DNA of 23,574 bases from Streptosporangiaceae bacterium (GTDB taxonomy: Bacteria > Actinomycetota > Actinomycetes > Streptosporangiales > Streptosporangiaceae). The notes under the pieces were generated by a model, which saw only the letters and a program-made list of their open reading frames with translations, did no database searches and had not been told where the DNA came from. A program made the translations under genes and the position numbers. The DNA is taken from contig JASIJN010000138.1 of the NCBI GenBank assembly GCA_030050125.1, positions 1-23,574 on the forward strand, in the 5' to 3' direction. Below are positions 7,664 to 14,982 of the stretch, in pieces (positions within the stretch are counted from its first letter, which is position 1; each line of letters starts with the position of its first letter).

Positions 7664-7871
7664 TCACGCAGTCATCGGCTGGCGTAGGCTGAGCCGTCGC
7701 ATATTAGTCCACAACCGACCGGATATGGGCTGGGCATTCCTTGCGCGTGCCCCTCGTGCCCTCCAGCCGCCAGCCCAGCGGTACCTCCTGGTTAGCTGGC
7801 CAGGCAGAGTATTGCTCCTCGTGGCCGAGAACGACGAGATACATTGCTCCGCTCGCGGTCGGTGTGGTCAT
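7664..7871 (-). pseudogene. mbtH: Frameshifted mbtH-like gene (NRPS chaperone)
   Basis: Read from the ATG at 7871, the frame gives MYLVVLGHEEQYSAWP, then VPLGWRLEGTRGTRKECPAHI, the typical body of an MbtH protein, the small partner that supports NRPS adenylation domains. After AHIRSV the frame meets a TAA at 7704-7706, giving only 55 residues. Shifting by one base restores WTNMRRLSLRQPMTA to a TGA at 7664-7666, which matches the conserved WTDMRPLSL end. One extra base in GTTGTGG explains the break. The truncated product lacks the third conserved tryptophan and is probably inactive. It fits the loss of the adjoining NRPS. A sequencing error is possible but less likely given the neighbouring decay. 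Confidence 0.8.
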
Positions 7872-7954
7872 ACGATCCCATTTCTACATTCGGCCGTTCT
7901 TGTCCGGCTGTGCGAAACCAAGACTGCCCCGGGCGGCTATAAGCCATCTATATT

Positions 7955-8006
7955 ATGTCTATATCTGCAGGTAGCACTGCATGTCTATATCTGCAGGTAG
8001 CACTCC
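7955..8006. repeat. Tandem pair of 26-bp repeats upstream of the mbtH/NRPS operon
   Basis: Two adjoining 26-base units (7955-7980 and 7981-8006) both begin ATGTCTATATCTGCAG and are followed by GTAGCACT; they differ at one base, the next to last. The pair lies 84-135 bases upstream of the mbtH-like start on the minus strand, where an activator or promoter would sit, and close to AT-rich TATAGA-like hexamers. It lies outside the IS630 element. SARP activators bind direct repeats and a SARP gene is nearby, so an activator site is plausible. The 26-base period differs from the periods usually described. Confidence 0.7.
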
Positions 8007-8051
8007 GAATTATGCATTCGGCAAGATGAGCTGCTGACCGAGGAACAGCTA

Positions 8052-9273
8052 GTGCCATAGCAGATGACGTTTGCCCTGGGACCTTGGCCGGGTAGCTGCC
8101 GCTGGTGGTGCTGATCCTTGAGACTGGCCGGGTGAGCGAACGCCTGCGGGTGCGTGAGATTGATGATGATGAAGGCCGGCGGCTGGTGCGGATCGTGCGG
8201 CGTGGCAGCGGGTCGGTGGTGACCTGGCGGCGGGCGCAGATGGTGCTGCTGTCGGCGCAGGGCATGGACGTGGCCGCGATCGCGAAGGTGGCGTTCACCA
8301 GCCAGGACCGGGTCCGGGATGTGATCCGCAACTTCAGCGTTGACGGGTTCAGCTCGCTGTATCCGCGGTACAGGGGCGGTCGGCCGCCGAAGTTCACGCT
8401 GGCGCAGCGGCGGGAGATCAAGAAGATCGCCAGGTCCCGGCCCGTGGAGCATGACCTGCCGTTTTCCGCCTGGAGCTTGTCGAAGCTGGCCGAGTTCCTG
8501 GTCGCTGAGGGGGTGGTCGACGACATCAGCCATGAGGGCCTGCCGGTCTTGCTCCGCGAGGAAGGCGTCAGTTTTCAACGGCTGAAGACCTGGAAGACGT
8601 CCCGGGATCCTGATTACGCGGTGAAGAAGGCCCGCATCGAGCACCTGTATGCCATCGCCGACGGCGAGGTGACCCCGGATGAGGGCGAGCCGGAAGTGAT
8701 CTTCTGCGTGGATGAGTTCGGTCCGCTGAACCTGCAGCCCCGGCCGGGCCGCCAGTGGGCCGCGGTCAGCGGCAAGGGCAAAGAACCCGGCCGGGCGCCG
8801 CGGCGCCGGATGCGCGCCGCCTACACCCGCACCGCCGGGGTGCGGCACCTGCTCGCGGCGTACGAGGTGGGCGAGGACAAGCTGTTCGGGCACATCAAGC
8901 CGCGCAAGACCCGGGCCCGGTTCCTGGAGTTCTGCCGCTACCTGCGTTCTCTTTACCCGCCCGAGACCAGGATCGCGATCGTCTGCGACAACTTCAGCCC
9001 GCACCTGACCACCGCCAAAGACCCCCGGGTCGGGGAATGGGCGAAGACGAGCAACGTCGAGATTGCCTACACGCCGACGAATTCGTCCTGGTTAAACCGC
9101 GTGGAGGCGCAGTTCACGGCCCTGCGGTACTTCGCGCTCGACGGGACCGACCATGCCAGCCACAAACAGCAGGCCAGCATGATCCGCCGGTACATTATCT
9201 GGCGCAACAACAACGCCTACGACCAACGGCTACGCCGGGTCGTCACCCGGGTGAACGTTGCCTGATGCGGCAC
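8052..9273 (+). mobile_element. Complete IS630-family insertion sequence
   Basis: The transposase gene is framed by imperfect inverted ends: GTGCCATAGCAGATGACG at 8052-8069 and, on the opposite strand, GTGCCGCATCAGGCAACG at 9273-9256. Each end abuts a TA (8050-8051 and 9274-9275), the dinucleotide target that IS630 elements duplicate. The 1222-bp length is normal for the family. The element sits between the mbtH/NRPS promoter region and the 3' end of the SARP gene. It does not itself interrupt a recognisable gene. Confidence 0.85.
8105..9265 (+). CDS. IS630-family DDE transposase
   Basis: This protein of up to 386 residues has an N-terminal helix-turn-helix region (about 40-110, with a GGRPPKFT linker typical of the family) and an RNase H-like DDE domain. 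The acidic triad is visible as Asp203 in FCVDEFGP, Asp295 in IVCDNFSPH and Glu334 in NRVEAQF, with TPTNSSWLN before the last. It catalyses cut-and-paste transposition into TA. The frame is unbroken, so the element may be active. The GTG at 8105 opens the longest frame; a GTG at 8132 (start MSERLRVRE) is equally possible, and neither has a clear ribosome site. The gene lies wholly between the inverted ends at 8052 and 9273. Confidence 0.95.
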   Translation: MVLILETGRVSERLRVREIDDDEGRRLVRIVRRGSGSVVTWRRAQMVLLSAQGMDVAAIAKVAFTSQDRVRDVIRNFSVDGFSSLYPRYRGGRPPKFTLAQRREIKKIARSRPVEHDLPFSAWSLSKLAEFLVAEGVVDDISHEGLPVLLREEGVSFQRLKTWKTSRDPDYAVKKARIEHLYAIADGEVTPDEGEPEVIFCVDEFGPLNLQPRPGRQWAAVSGKGKEPGRAPRRRMRAAYTRTAGVRHLLAAYEVGEDKLFGHIKPRKTRARFLEFCRYLRSLYPPETRIAIVCDNFSPHLTTAKDPRVGEWAKTSNVEIAYTPTNSSWLNRVEAQFTALRYFALDGTDHASHKQQASMIRRYIIWRNNNAYDQRLRRVVTRVNVA

Positions 9274-9314
9274 TACATTTGCGCAGCCGGCTCTGGAGGA
9301 AGCTCCCGCTATGT

Positions 9315-10139
9315 TCAGGAACCAGGCGACAGCAACCGCTCATCTCCCGTGATGATTGCCCGAAGGGTTTGTTGCAGCTTGACGTCCGGATCCACGCCTA
9401 GCTCCTCCATGAGTAGGCGACGACCTTCATTGTAGACTCTTATCGCGTCGCTCTTGCGGCCAGACCGGCAAAGAGCGCGCATGAGTTGGTCGCGAAACAT
9501 CTCGTGCATCGGATATTGCACACTAAGCGTCTGCAACTCGGGTAGTATTTGCGTGTGTCGGCCTAACACAAGGTCGGCTTCGATCCTGCTCTCGAGCGCC
9601 GTCATCCTGCCTTGCTCCAGCGAAGCGCTCTGCTCTTCAGAAAATGTCTCTGTGGCATTGCTAAGCGCTGGACCGTGCCATAGCCGCAGGGCTTCAGCCA
9701 AATGATCAGCAGCACTCCGATACTCGGCGGTATTTAGCTCGGATATTCCTAATTCCGACAGTTGACGGAACTTGTCATAATCGAGAAAGGCGTTCCTGAA
9801 TGCCATACGGTATCCCGAGCCGACGCGATAGAAATCGACTGCACCAGAAAGACGCCTGCGTAACCTCGACACATACGTGTATAGTTGGGCAGCTACAGTT
9901 CTAGGAGGATTATCATCCCAGAGAAGGTGTATCAGCCTCCTGTCGCTGACCACTTCTTCATGCTCGATGAGGAGGGCTGCTAAGACCGTTATCTGCTTCG
10001 CTCCGCCAAGCGGTAAAATGCTTTCTCCCTGACGGGCTTCAACCGGTCCGAGCACACTAAAATCCGTGAAGCGCCCAAGTGGGACGCACCGCGACTCCCT
10101 CTCGCTGCGCTGCGGTAACGAGCGGGCCTGCTCACTCAT
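9315..10139 (-). CDS. AfsR/SARP-family transcriptional activator
   Basis: This 274-residue protein has the small SARP layout: an OmpR-like winged helix (about 26-115, with FSVLGPVEA, KQITVLAALL, LIHLLWDDNPPRTVAAQLYT and VSRLRRRL) followed by a bacterial transcriptional activation domain (about 120-265, ending EELGVDPDVKLQ). SARPs switch on antibiotic gene clusters in actinomycetes by binding direct repeats upstream of target promoters. The ATG at 10139 is chosen because AAGGA lies 7 bases before it; further upstream the frame holds no domain sequence. No ATPase or TPR part is attached, so it is a short pathway-specific type. Its likely target is the Dap/NRPS operon, whose upstream region carries tandem 26-bp repeats. 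It is lower in GC than the flanking chromosome. Confidence 0.93.
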   Translation of the reverse strand: MSEQARSLPQRSERESRCVPLGRFTDFSVLGPVEARQGESILPLGGAKQITVLAALLIEHEEVVSDRRLIHLLWDDNPPRTVAAQLYTYVSRLRRRLSGAVDFYRVGSGYRMAFRNAFLDYDKFRQLSELGISELNTAEYRSAADHLAEALRLWHGPALSNATETFSEEQSASLEQGRMTALESRIEADLVLGRHTQILPELQTLSVQYPMHEMFRDQLMRALCRSGRKSDAIRVYNEGRRLLMEELGVDPDVKLQQTLRAIITGDERLLSPGS

Positions 10140-10286
10140 ACAGCATCCTTGATCGGGCACACCTGACATTTCCTGCGAACATATCCGCGCGTCACAGGGG
10201 TCCAGGGGTCTTGGGTGGCGCGCAGCACCCTGGAAGTCAGCGGGCCTCGTAGCCTCAGCGGGGCCGGAAAGGCGAGCGGCGGCGCA

Positions 10287-10502
10287 GCGGACCCAGCGCT
10301 GGTGGCCGAAGAGACAGTGACCTGCGTGGTGCAGGTGTCCGGGAAGGTGCGCGCCCGCTTGGAAGTTCCCCCGGGCATAGGTGAGCATGAACGTCGTGAG
10401 CGGGCACTCCATGCGGGAAAGGTCATCGTGGCGCTTGATGGGGCGAGGGTCAGGGACGTCATCGTGAAAGCTGCGGGTCTTGTGAACATCGTCCCCGGCT
10501 AG
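10287..10502 (+). pseudogene. leuS: Leucyl-tRNA synthetase C-terminal fragment
   Basis: Seventy-one codons and a stop match the C-terminal domain of bacterial LeuRS: DPALVAEETVTCVVQVSGKV, then RARLEVPPGI, and the final VRDVIVKAAGLVNIVPG. In LeuRS this domain helps position tRNA-Leu. Nothing of the rest of the enzyme (more than 750 residues) precedes it. The in-frame sequence upstream (10215-10286) does not look like LeuRS, and there is no sign of a ribosome site, so it is a relic. It lies just upstream of the SARP gene, on the other strand. It could be left from recombination or from a second leuS copy once carried by the island. Confidence 0.8.
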
Positions 10503-10550
10503 GGCGATCCGTCGGCCGGTCTCGGGACGCGCGAACTGGAGCCAGGCTGC

Positions 10551-11129
10551 TTACGGGCGTGCCGCGGGAGGAAGCTCGTCTGCCGGAGCGACAGGCCACG
10601 CCAGCGGATCGGGCCCCAGCGTCAGCAACTCGCCCGCCTGTGATTCGCACCAAGGAGAGACCGCAATCCGGCCATGCATGACGTCCGACGCGAATCGGTC
10701 CCAAGGCACCCACCTCACCTCCATCACCTCATCGGCGGCCGGCTCGGGCGTGTCGTCGGTGACGGCCCGGAATACCGGGCACATCTCGTTCTCCACGATG
10801 CCGTTGTCCATGCTCGCCCGGTACCGGAAGGTCGGCAGCACCAGATCCGTGCGCACTGCCTCGATGCCGAGCTCAGCTCGCAGTCGGCGCGCGATGCCGG
10901 TGTAGATGCCCTCACCAGGCAGCGGGTGCCCGCAGCAGCTGTTCGTCCACGTCCCTGGCCAGGTCAGCTTCGTCAACGCTCGCCTGGTCAGCAGTAGCTC
11001 GCCGCGGTCGTTGAACACATAGCAGGAGAACGCCAAGTGCAGCGGTGTCTCACGATCATGTGCGGCGGACTTACTCAGCGTGCCGGATTGTTTGCCCTGC
11101 TCGTCCAGCAGGACGACCGCCTCCTCCAC
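10551..11129 (-). CDS. idi: Isopentenyl-diphosphate delta-isomerase, type I
   Basis: This 192-residue Nudix-fold enzyme interconverts IPP and DMAPP using Mg2+/Mn2+. The catalytic cysteine is in WTNSCCGHP (Cys66) and the catalytic glutamate in ENEMCPVF (Glu115), both as in E. coli Idi; the metal-binding region with HPLPGE and the Nudix helix RRLRAELGI also agree. The GTG at 11129 has GAAGGAG right before it and fits the normal family length. The open frame continues upstream to 11558 only because it runs through the remains of another gene. No terpene synthase or prenyltransferase is visible nearby, so its link to the island is unclear. It may serve general isoprenoid supply or be a leftover of a terpenoid pathway. 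Confidence 0.93.
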   Translation of the reverse strand: MEEAVVLLDEQGKQSGTLSKSAAHDRETPLHLAFSCYVFNDRGELLLTRRALTKLTWPGTWTNSCCGHPLPGEGIYTGIARRLRAELGIEAVRTDLVLPTFRYRASMDNGIVENEMCPVFRAVTDDTPEPAADEVMEVRWVPWDRFASDVMHGRIAVSPWCESQAGELLTLGPDPLAWPVAPADELPPAARP

Positions 11130-11311
11130 GCACGCTCCTTCGGTCCGGTCCCGCGTAAAACGATCACAGCCCACCGCAGCCGACTCAAGTAAGACGCCTG
11201 GTCGACAAGCAACTAACGATAGAAAGCTCGCAATCCGCTGAGAATAATGTAACTCGCGACAACCTGAGTTCACGTAGTCGGCAGCGCGACCGGCTTCGCG
11301 GCTGATGCGCC

Positions 11312-11590
11312 TCAGCCGGGGAAGTCCTCCGGGCGCTGCCCGGCCGGCGTCCAGCCCGACGGCACGGCCGGCCGGTGCCACGCCTGCCCGTCTAGCCCGC
11401 CACGATCGACAGCACCGCACGGTGTCGCCGTCGCGCAAGAAGACGCTGACGCCGCCCTGCTCGCCGGGCCTGGCGGCCCAGGCCTGGCCCATATCGGCCA
11501 GCTCCTGCGCGGTCCGGAAGTTGTGCTCAACGGGCCCGACGCGCTCGTCATTGGTCACGTGGAAGTCGTAATTGAAGTGCCAGCCCGGAG
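11312..11590 (-). pseudogene. DUF899-family protein fragment
   Basis: Reading leftward from about 11590, one frame gives PGWHFNYDFHVTNDE, then PVEHNFRTAQEL and GVSVFLRDGDTV. This resembles the central part of DUF899 (thioredoxin-like) proteins. The expected next motif (an HTYSTYARG-like stretch) is absent and the frame changes to sequence ending in a stop near 11312. There is no start codon context and no N-terminal part, so this is debris. It lies directly upstream of idi in the same orientation, which is why a long open frame falsely joins them. The remaining DNA from 11130 to 11311 holds nothing I recognise beyond the idi ribosome site. Confidence 0.6.
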
Positions 11591-11696
11591 ATAACGGGAG
11601 ATAGGGAGTGCGTCAGGGACATCGGTGCTGGATCCGTGCTGACCCTAGCCGCACTACACGCCGCCTGCCTGCGCAAACTGCCCGCTAATCGACGAC

Positions 11697-11763
11697 CACC
11701 CAGATCTACGAGGGCACCAACCAGATCCAGCGCGTGGTCATGGCCCGCCAGCTGCTGAAGTAG
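11697..11763 (+). repeat. Right copy of 67-bp direct repeat: displaced acyl-CoA dehydrogenase 3' end, candidate attR
   Basis: These bases encode QIYEGTNQIQRVVMARQLLK plus the stop, the same as the end of the dehydrogenase at 1465-1531, but with the high-GC codons ATC, GTG, CGC and CTG. Nothing upstream of 11697 continues the dehydrogenase: 11591-11696 shows no coding signal I can name. This copy is most simply the original 3' end, pushed about 10.2 kb away when the island entered. From 11764 on, the DNA again looks like ordinary high-GC chromosome. Confidence 0.75.
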
Positions 11764-11887
11764 CCCGGCTGAGCCGACCTGGTCGTCGGCCAGCCATCGT
11801 CATCCCTGTCATCGTGGGCATGCCGGAGTTATCGTGTGGTTGGCCTGGCTGACTATCAGGATCGGCCTTGGCACGCGGAGGAGTGGC

Positions 11888-13075
11888 ATGGGCGGGCTGC
11901 TGCTGGCGGCGGTGGGTGATGTCCTGGTTGACCGGCCGGACCCGGATGGGGCGCTGGCTGGTGTCCGCCCGTTACTGGCCGAAGCGGACGTGGTGTTCGG
12001 GAACTTCGAAGGCGTGCTGACCGATGCGCACGCCGTGGTTCCGGGTGCCTCGCAGGCATCGGTCGTGCCCCCGGCGAACGTCTCGGGCCTGGCCATCTTC
12101 GACGTCATGTCCCTGGCCAACAACCACTCGATGGACGCCGGGCGGGGGGGCCTTGCCGACACGATGGCCGCACTGGGCGGCCAGGGCGTCCTGACCGTCG
12201 GCGCGGGCCCCATGCTGGCGGACGCGCTGGCGCCAGTGATCGTGGAGCGAAGCGGGCTGCGGATAGCCTTCCTGGCGGTTTCCGCGGTCCTGCAGCACGG
12301 CGCCGAGGCCTCCCAGGGCGTGCCAGGGGTGGCGCCGCTGCGCGCTGAAGACGCTTATTTTCCGGTACACCCGGGGATCAGCTGCCCGGGCGTGCCGCCC
12401 CGGGTGGTGTCCATACTCAATGAGGCCGACTGGGAGCAGCTTGCCGCGGCGATCGCCGGGGCCAGGCAGCAGGCCGATGTCGTTGTGGTGTCCGCCCACT
12501 GGGGCGACCACACCCAGCCGTGGGTGCTGACCGACCACGAGCGGCTGTGCGCGGAGCTGATCACCGAGGCTGGCGCGCATCTGGTGATGGGCCATCATCA
12601 GCACATGCTCCGCGCGGTTGAGTTCATGGACGGCAAGCCCGTGCTCTACGGACTGGGGCACATCGTGTTCGACTACCTCAGGATGAGCGAGGAGCTGGCC
12701 AGCTACGGGTTCGATGTGACCGGCCAGACCGCAGATGAGCTCGCCGCCGCGTTCGGCGAGTACGGGATATACCCAAGGCCCGAGCACCCGGCGTTTCCCT
12801 TTCACCCGCTGGCCCGGCGAACCGGGGTCGCGGTGCTCCAGATCGACGGGTCCGGCGTTACCATGTGCGGCATCGTGCCCTGCGTGATCGACGAGACGGG
12901 GACCGCCCGCCCGCTGCGACGTGACCACGAAGACTGGCTTCCGATGCTGCGGTTCCTGCGGGAATGCCAGTCGCGGGCCCGGCTCAGCACGACGGTGGAA
13001 GACAACGGCAGGGACGTCGGCGGCTACCCACTGCTCGAGTTCTGCGGCCCGGCGGCGGCCGGGTCAGCCGAGTAG
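11888..13075 (+). CDS. CapA-like metallophosphatase-fold protein
   Basis: This 395-residue protein belongs to the CapA/PGA-capsule family with a calcineurin-like fold. Metal-site-type motifs appear in order: AVGDVLVDRP near the start, FGNFEG near 40, LANNHSMD near 80, SAHWGDHTQPW near 205, GHHQHMLRAVE near 235, and GLGHIVFDYLR near 258. The family includes proteins for poly-gamma-glutamate capsule synthesis or export, but many actinobacterial members stand alone with no known role, and no capB/capC is visible here. The ATG at 11888 has GGAGGAG 5 bases upstream; a GTG at 11834 in frame would add 18 residues and lacks such a site. No signal peptide is obvious. Its last 12 bases overlap the convergent peptidase gene. 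It is the first gene after the island. Confidence 0.88.
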   Translation: MGGLLLAAVGDVLVDRPDPDGALAGVRPLLAEADVVFGNFEGVLTDAHAVVPGASQASVVPPANVSGLAIFDVMSLANNHSMDAGRGGLADTMAALGGQGVLTVGAGPMLADALAPVIVERSGLRIAFLAVSAVLQHGAEASQGVPGVAPLRAEDAYFPVHPGISCPGVPPRVVSILNEADWEQLAAAIAGARQQADVVVVSAHWGDHTQPWVLTDHERLCAELITEAGAHLVMGHHQHMLRAVEFMDGKPVLYGLGHIVFDYLRMSEELASYGFDVTGQTADELAAAFGEYGIYPRPEHPAFPFHPLARRTGVAVLQIDGSGVTMCGIVPCVIDETGTARPLRRDHEDWLPMLRFLRECQSRARLSTTVEDNGRDVGGYPLLEFCGPAAAGSAE

Positions 13076-14860
13076 CGGGTCCAGCAAGGCCGCGGCCTGG
13101 TCGATCCCGGCCCGCCAGATGCCAGGGTCGGTGATGTCGATGCCCGCGAGGGCGAGCTGGCCCGCCGGCGCGGCTGAGCCTCCGCAGCGCAGGAACTGGT
13201 GGAATCGCTCGGGGAAGCCGTGCGGATCATGGGTGTACGCCGCGTAGAGGCCGAGGCCGACCAGCCGCGCGAACACGTAGGAGTAGCAGTAGAAGCGCTC
13301 GTGCACGAGGTGGGGGACTATCGCCCAGAACAGCCCCCACCGGTCGGGCGCCTGCACACCCGGCCCGTAGAACTGCCTGCCGCACTCGGCCCACAACCCG
13401 CGGATGCGCGAGTCGGTGAGCGTGCTTCCCTCGGCCCGCAGCTCATGGGCGCGGGTCTCGAATCGGGTGAGGAACGTTGGCAGGAAAATGGACTCAAGGG
13501 TACCCTCGGCCCGTTTGGCCATCAGCAGCCGCCGGATCCGCCGGTCCTGCTCACGCTCTATCAGCCGGTCGTAGACGAGCAGTTCCGCCAGGGCCGGCGC
13601 GACCTCGCTCAGCGCCAGCGGCGCGTCGAAGGTCAGGCCGTCCCTGTAACGGCCGGCGACCGAGAAGTGCACGGCGTGGCCGAGCTCGTGGGCCAGGGAC
13701 ACGACGTCTTCGACGGTGCCGTAATACGAAAGCAGCACGCAGGGCAGCTTCCCCGGGCCCAGGCTGCGGCAGAACGCTCCGCCGCGCTTGCCCGGCCGTG
13801 GATCGGCGTCGACGTGCCCGGCCGAGAACATTTCCCTGACCAGGTCGCCTGCCCAGCCGGCGAGGCCGTCGAAGGCCTCGATGACGGCCTGGGCAGCGCT
13901 GTCATAGGGGATGGCCGGCATCGGCCCGGCCGGCGCGCGCATGTCCTCGAACCGCAGCCGGTCCATGCCGAGCAGCTCGGCCTTGCGCGCGAACCACCGC
14001 TGCGGCAGCTCATAGTGCTGCTCCGCGATGCCGAGCATGTCGTCAACGACCTGGGAGGGCAGGTCATTCTCCAGATCCCGCTCGGATCGTGGGTGCGAAA
14101 ACCCGCGCAGGGCGTCCACGCTGAGCTTGTCCGCGACGAGGGTGTCGAGGCAGTGGGCCAGGACGTCGGCCATCGGTTCCAGCGCGTCAAAAATGGCCGT
14201 CAGGGCATCAGCCCGCAGCCCGGCGTCATCGCACTCCAGCCAGCGCCGCGCGTCTTCGAGCGACTGAGGCTGTCCCCGCACGGCGGGGCGCAGGCCCTCG
14301 GTGACCTGATTGTGCAGGGCGACCCACGCGGTGGTGGCCGCCGGCTCACGGGCCGCCAGCGCGGTCTCCGCCTCCTCGGGAAGGCTATAGTCCACGACGC
14401 TGCGGACCACCTCGAGAAAATGCCGGTATTCCTGCAGCGCCGCGTCGGCGAGCAGGTCCTTGGCGCGGTGATCTGGCACCGTCAGCCATTCAAGCTCGGC
14501 GAACTGCACGAGCTCATCCATCTCGTCCATGACGGCCTCGGCGCGCGCCCGGCGATCGATGGCCCGGATGTCGCCGGACGCGACCGCCACCGCGGCGGCG
14601 GTCATGCCGTCCAGGCATAGCGCCTGACTGCGTAGCTCCCCGAGCTCAGCAAGCGCGACGGCGATCTCCCCGGCCGGGCGGGAGTACAGCGCCCCCTGGT
14701 AGAGGTCGGCGAGCCCACGGCACCGGTCCAGCAGGGCGGCGCACCGCAAGTCCAGGTCCGCGTCCTCGATCGTGTACACCGACGAATCCCACCGGGCGAT
14801 CCCAGACCCGGCGTCGCCCTGGCCCGCCGCCCCTCCGCCATCACCGGTCACTGATAACAC
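13064..14860 (-). CDS. M3-family metallopeptidase (oligoendopeptidase F type)
   Basis: This 598-residue protein has the zinc site of M3 peptidases: HELGH at 391-395 and the third ligand Glu419 in APLALSEV, preceded by the GAFCRSLGPGKLPCVLLSYYGT block (about 361-382). The long helical N-terminal half and the C-terminal FYCYSYVFARLVGLGLYAAY stretch fit PepF/thimet-type enzymes. It would cut short peptides in the cytosol. The GTG at 14860 follows GAGAGGG. The gene is divergent from the peptide-biosynthesis locus, and 122 bases separate its start from the first 17-codon ORF. It could be a housekeeping peptidase or could trim a scaffold peptide made next door; the position alone makes the second idea worth keeping. 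There is no signal peptide. Confidence 0.92.
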   Translation of the reverse strand: MLSVTGDGGGAAGQGDAGSGIARWDSSVYTIEDADLDLRCAALLDRCRGLADLYQGALYSRPAGEIAVALAELGELRSQALCLDGMTAAAVAVASGDIRAIDRRARAEAVMDEMDELVQFAELEWLTVPDHRAKDLLADAALQEYRHFLEVVRSVVDYSLPEEAETALAAREPAATTAWVALHNQVTEGLRPAVRGQPQSLEDARRWLECDDAGLRADALTAIFDALEPMADVLAHCLDTLVADKLSVDALRGFSHPRSERDLENDLPSQVVDDMLGIAEQHYELPQRWFARKAELLGMDRLRFEDMRAPAGPMPAIPYDSAAQAVIEAFDGLAGWAGDLVREMFSAGHVDADPRPGKRGGAFCRSLGPGKLPCVLLSYYGTVEDVVSLAHELGHAVHFSVAGRYRDGLTFDAPLALSEVAPALAELLVYDRLIEREQDRRIRRLLMAKRAEGTLESIFLPTFLTRFETRAHELRAEGSTLTDSRIRGLWAECGRQFYGPGVQAPDRWGLFWAIVPHLVHERFYCYSYVFARLVGLGLYAAYTHDPHGFPERFHQFLRCGGSAAPAGQLALAGIDITDPGIWRAGIDQAAALLDPLLG

Positions 14861-14880
14861 GCAGCCCTCTCTTTACCCAT

Positions 14881-14912
14881 GCGATTCCTATTACCCCTTG
14901 CGATTGCTATTA
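14881..14912. repeat. Pair of 13-bp direct repeats in the divergent promoter region
   Basis: GCGATTCCTATTA (14881-14893) and GCGATTGCTATTA (14900-14912) match at 12 of 13 bases with a period of 19 bases. They lie between the M3 peptidase start and the first small ORF. Paired direct repeats on nearly two helix turns suggest a regulator site, though no regulator gene for this locus is certain. The rest of 14861-14963 shows no clear -10/-35 pair. Confidence 0.4.
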
Positions 14913-14963
14913 GCGCGCGAGGCGCGCCCGTTACTGCCAAAAATTCTAACACCCGGGCCACGG

Positions 14964-14982
14964 CATGATCCTAAGGATCATG
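14964..14982. promoter_or_regulatory. 19-bp palindrome just before the first small ORF
   Basis: CATGATCCTAAGGATCATG is a perfect palindrome with 9-base arms around a central A. It overlaps the AAGGA ribosome site of the ORF starting at 14983. As DNA it could be a repressor operator; as RNA it could hide the ribosome site. A related GGATCA recurs at 15042-15047. Confidence 0.5.

Noticed and set aside
7985..9004. 339-codon minus-strand frame opposite the transposase
   Set aside because: It crosses the left end of the IS element and mirrors the transposase codons; no domain is visible.
10551..11558. A 335-residue Idi fusion protein with a new N-terminal domain
   Set aside because: The strong ribosome site at the 11129 GTG and the normal Idi length show that the upstream part is a relic of another gene read through by chance.
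11697..11763. A second small coding gene at the right repeat
   Set aside because: It holds only the last 20 codons of an acyl-CoA dehydrogenase with no start or upstream coding sequence.
13199..14620. 473-codon plus-strand frame opposite the M3 peptidase
   Set aside because: The peptidase on the other strand has a clear zinc site and full family length; the plus frame is low-complexity shadow sequence.
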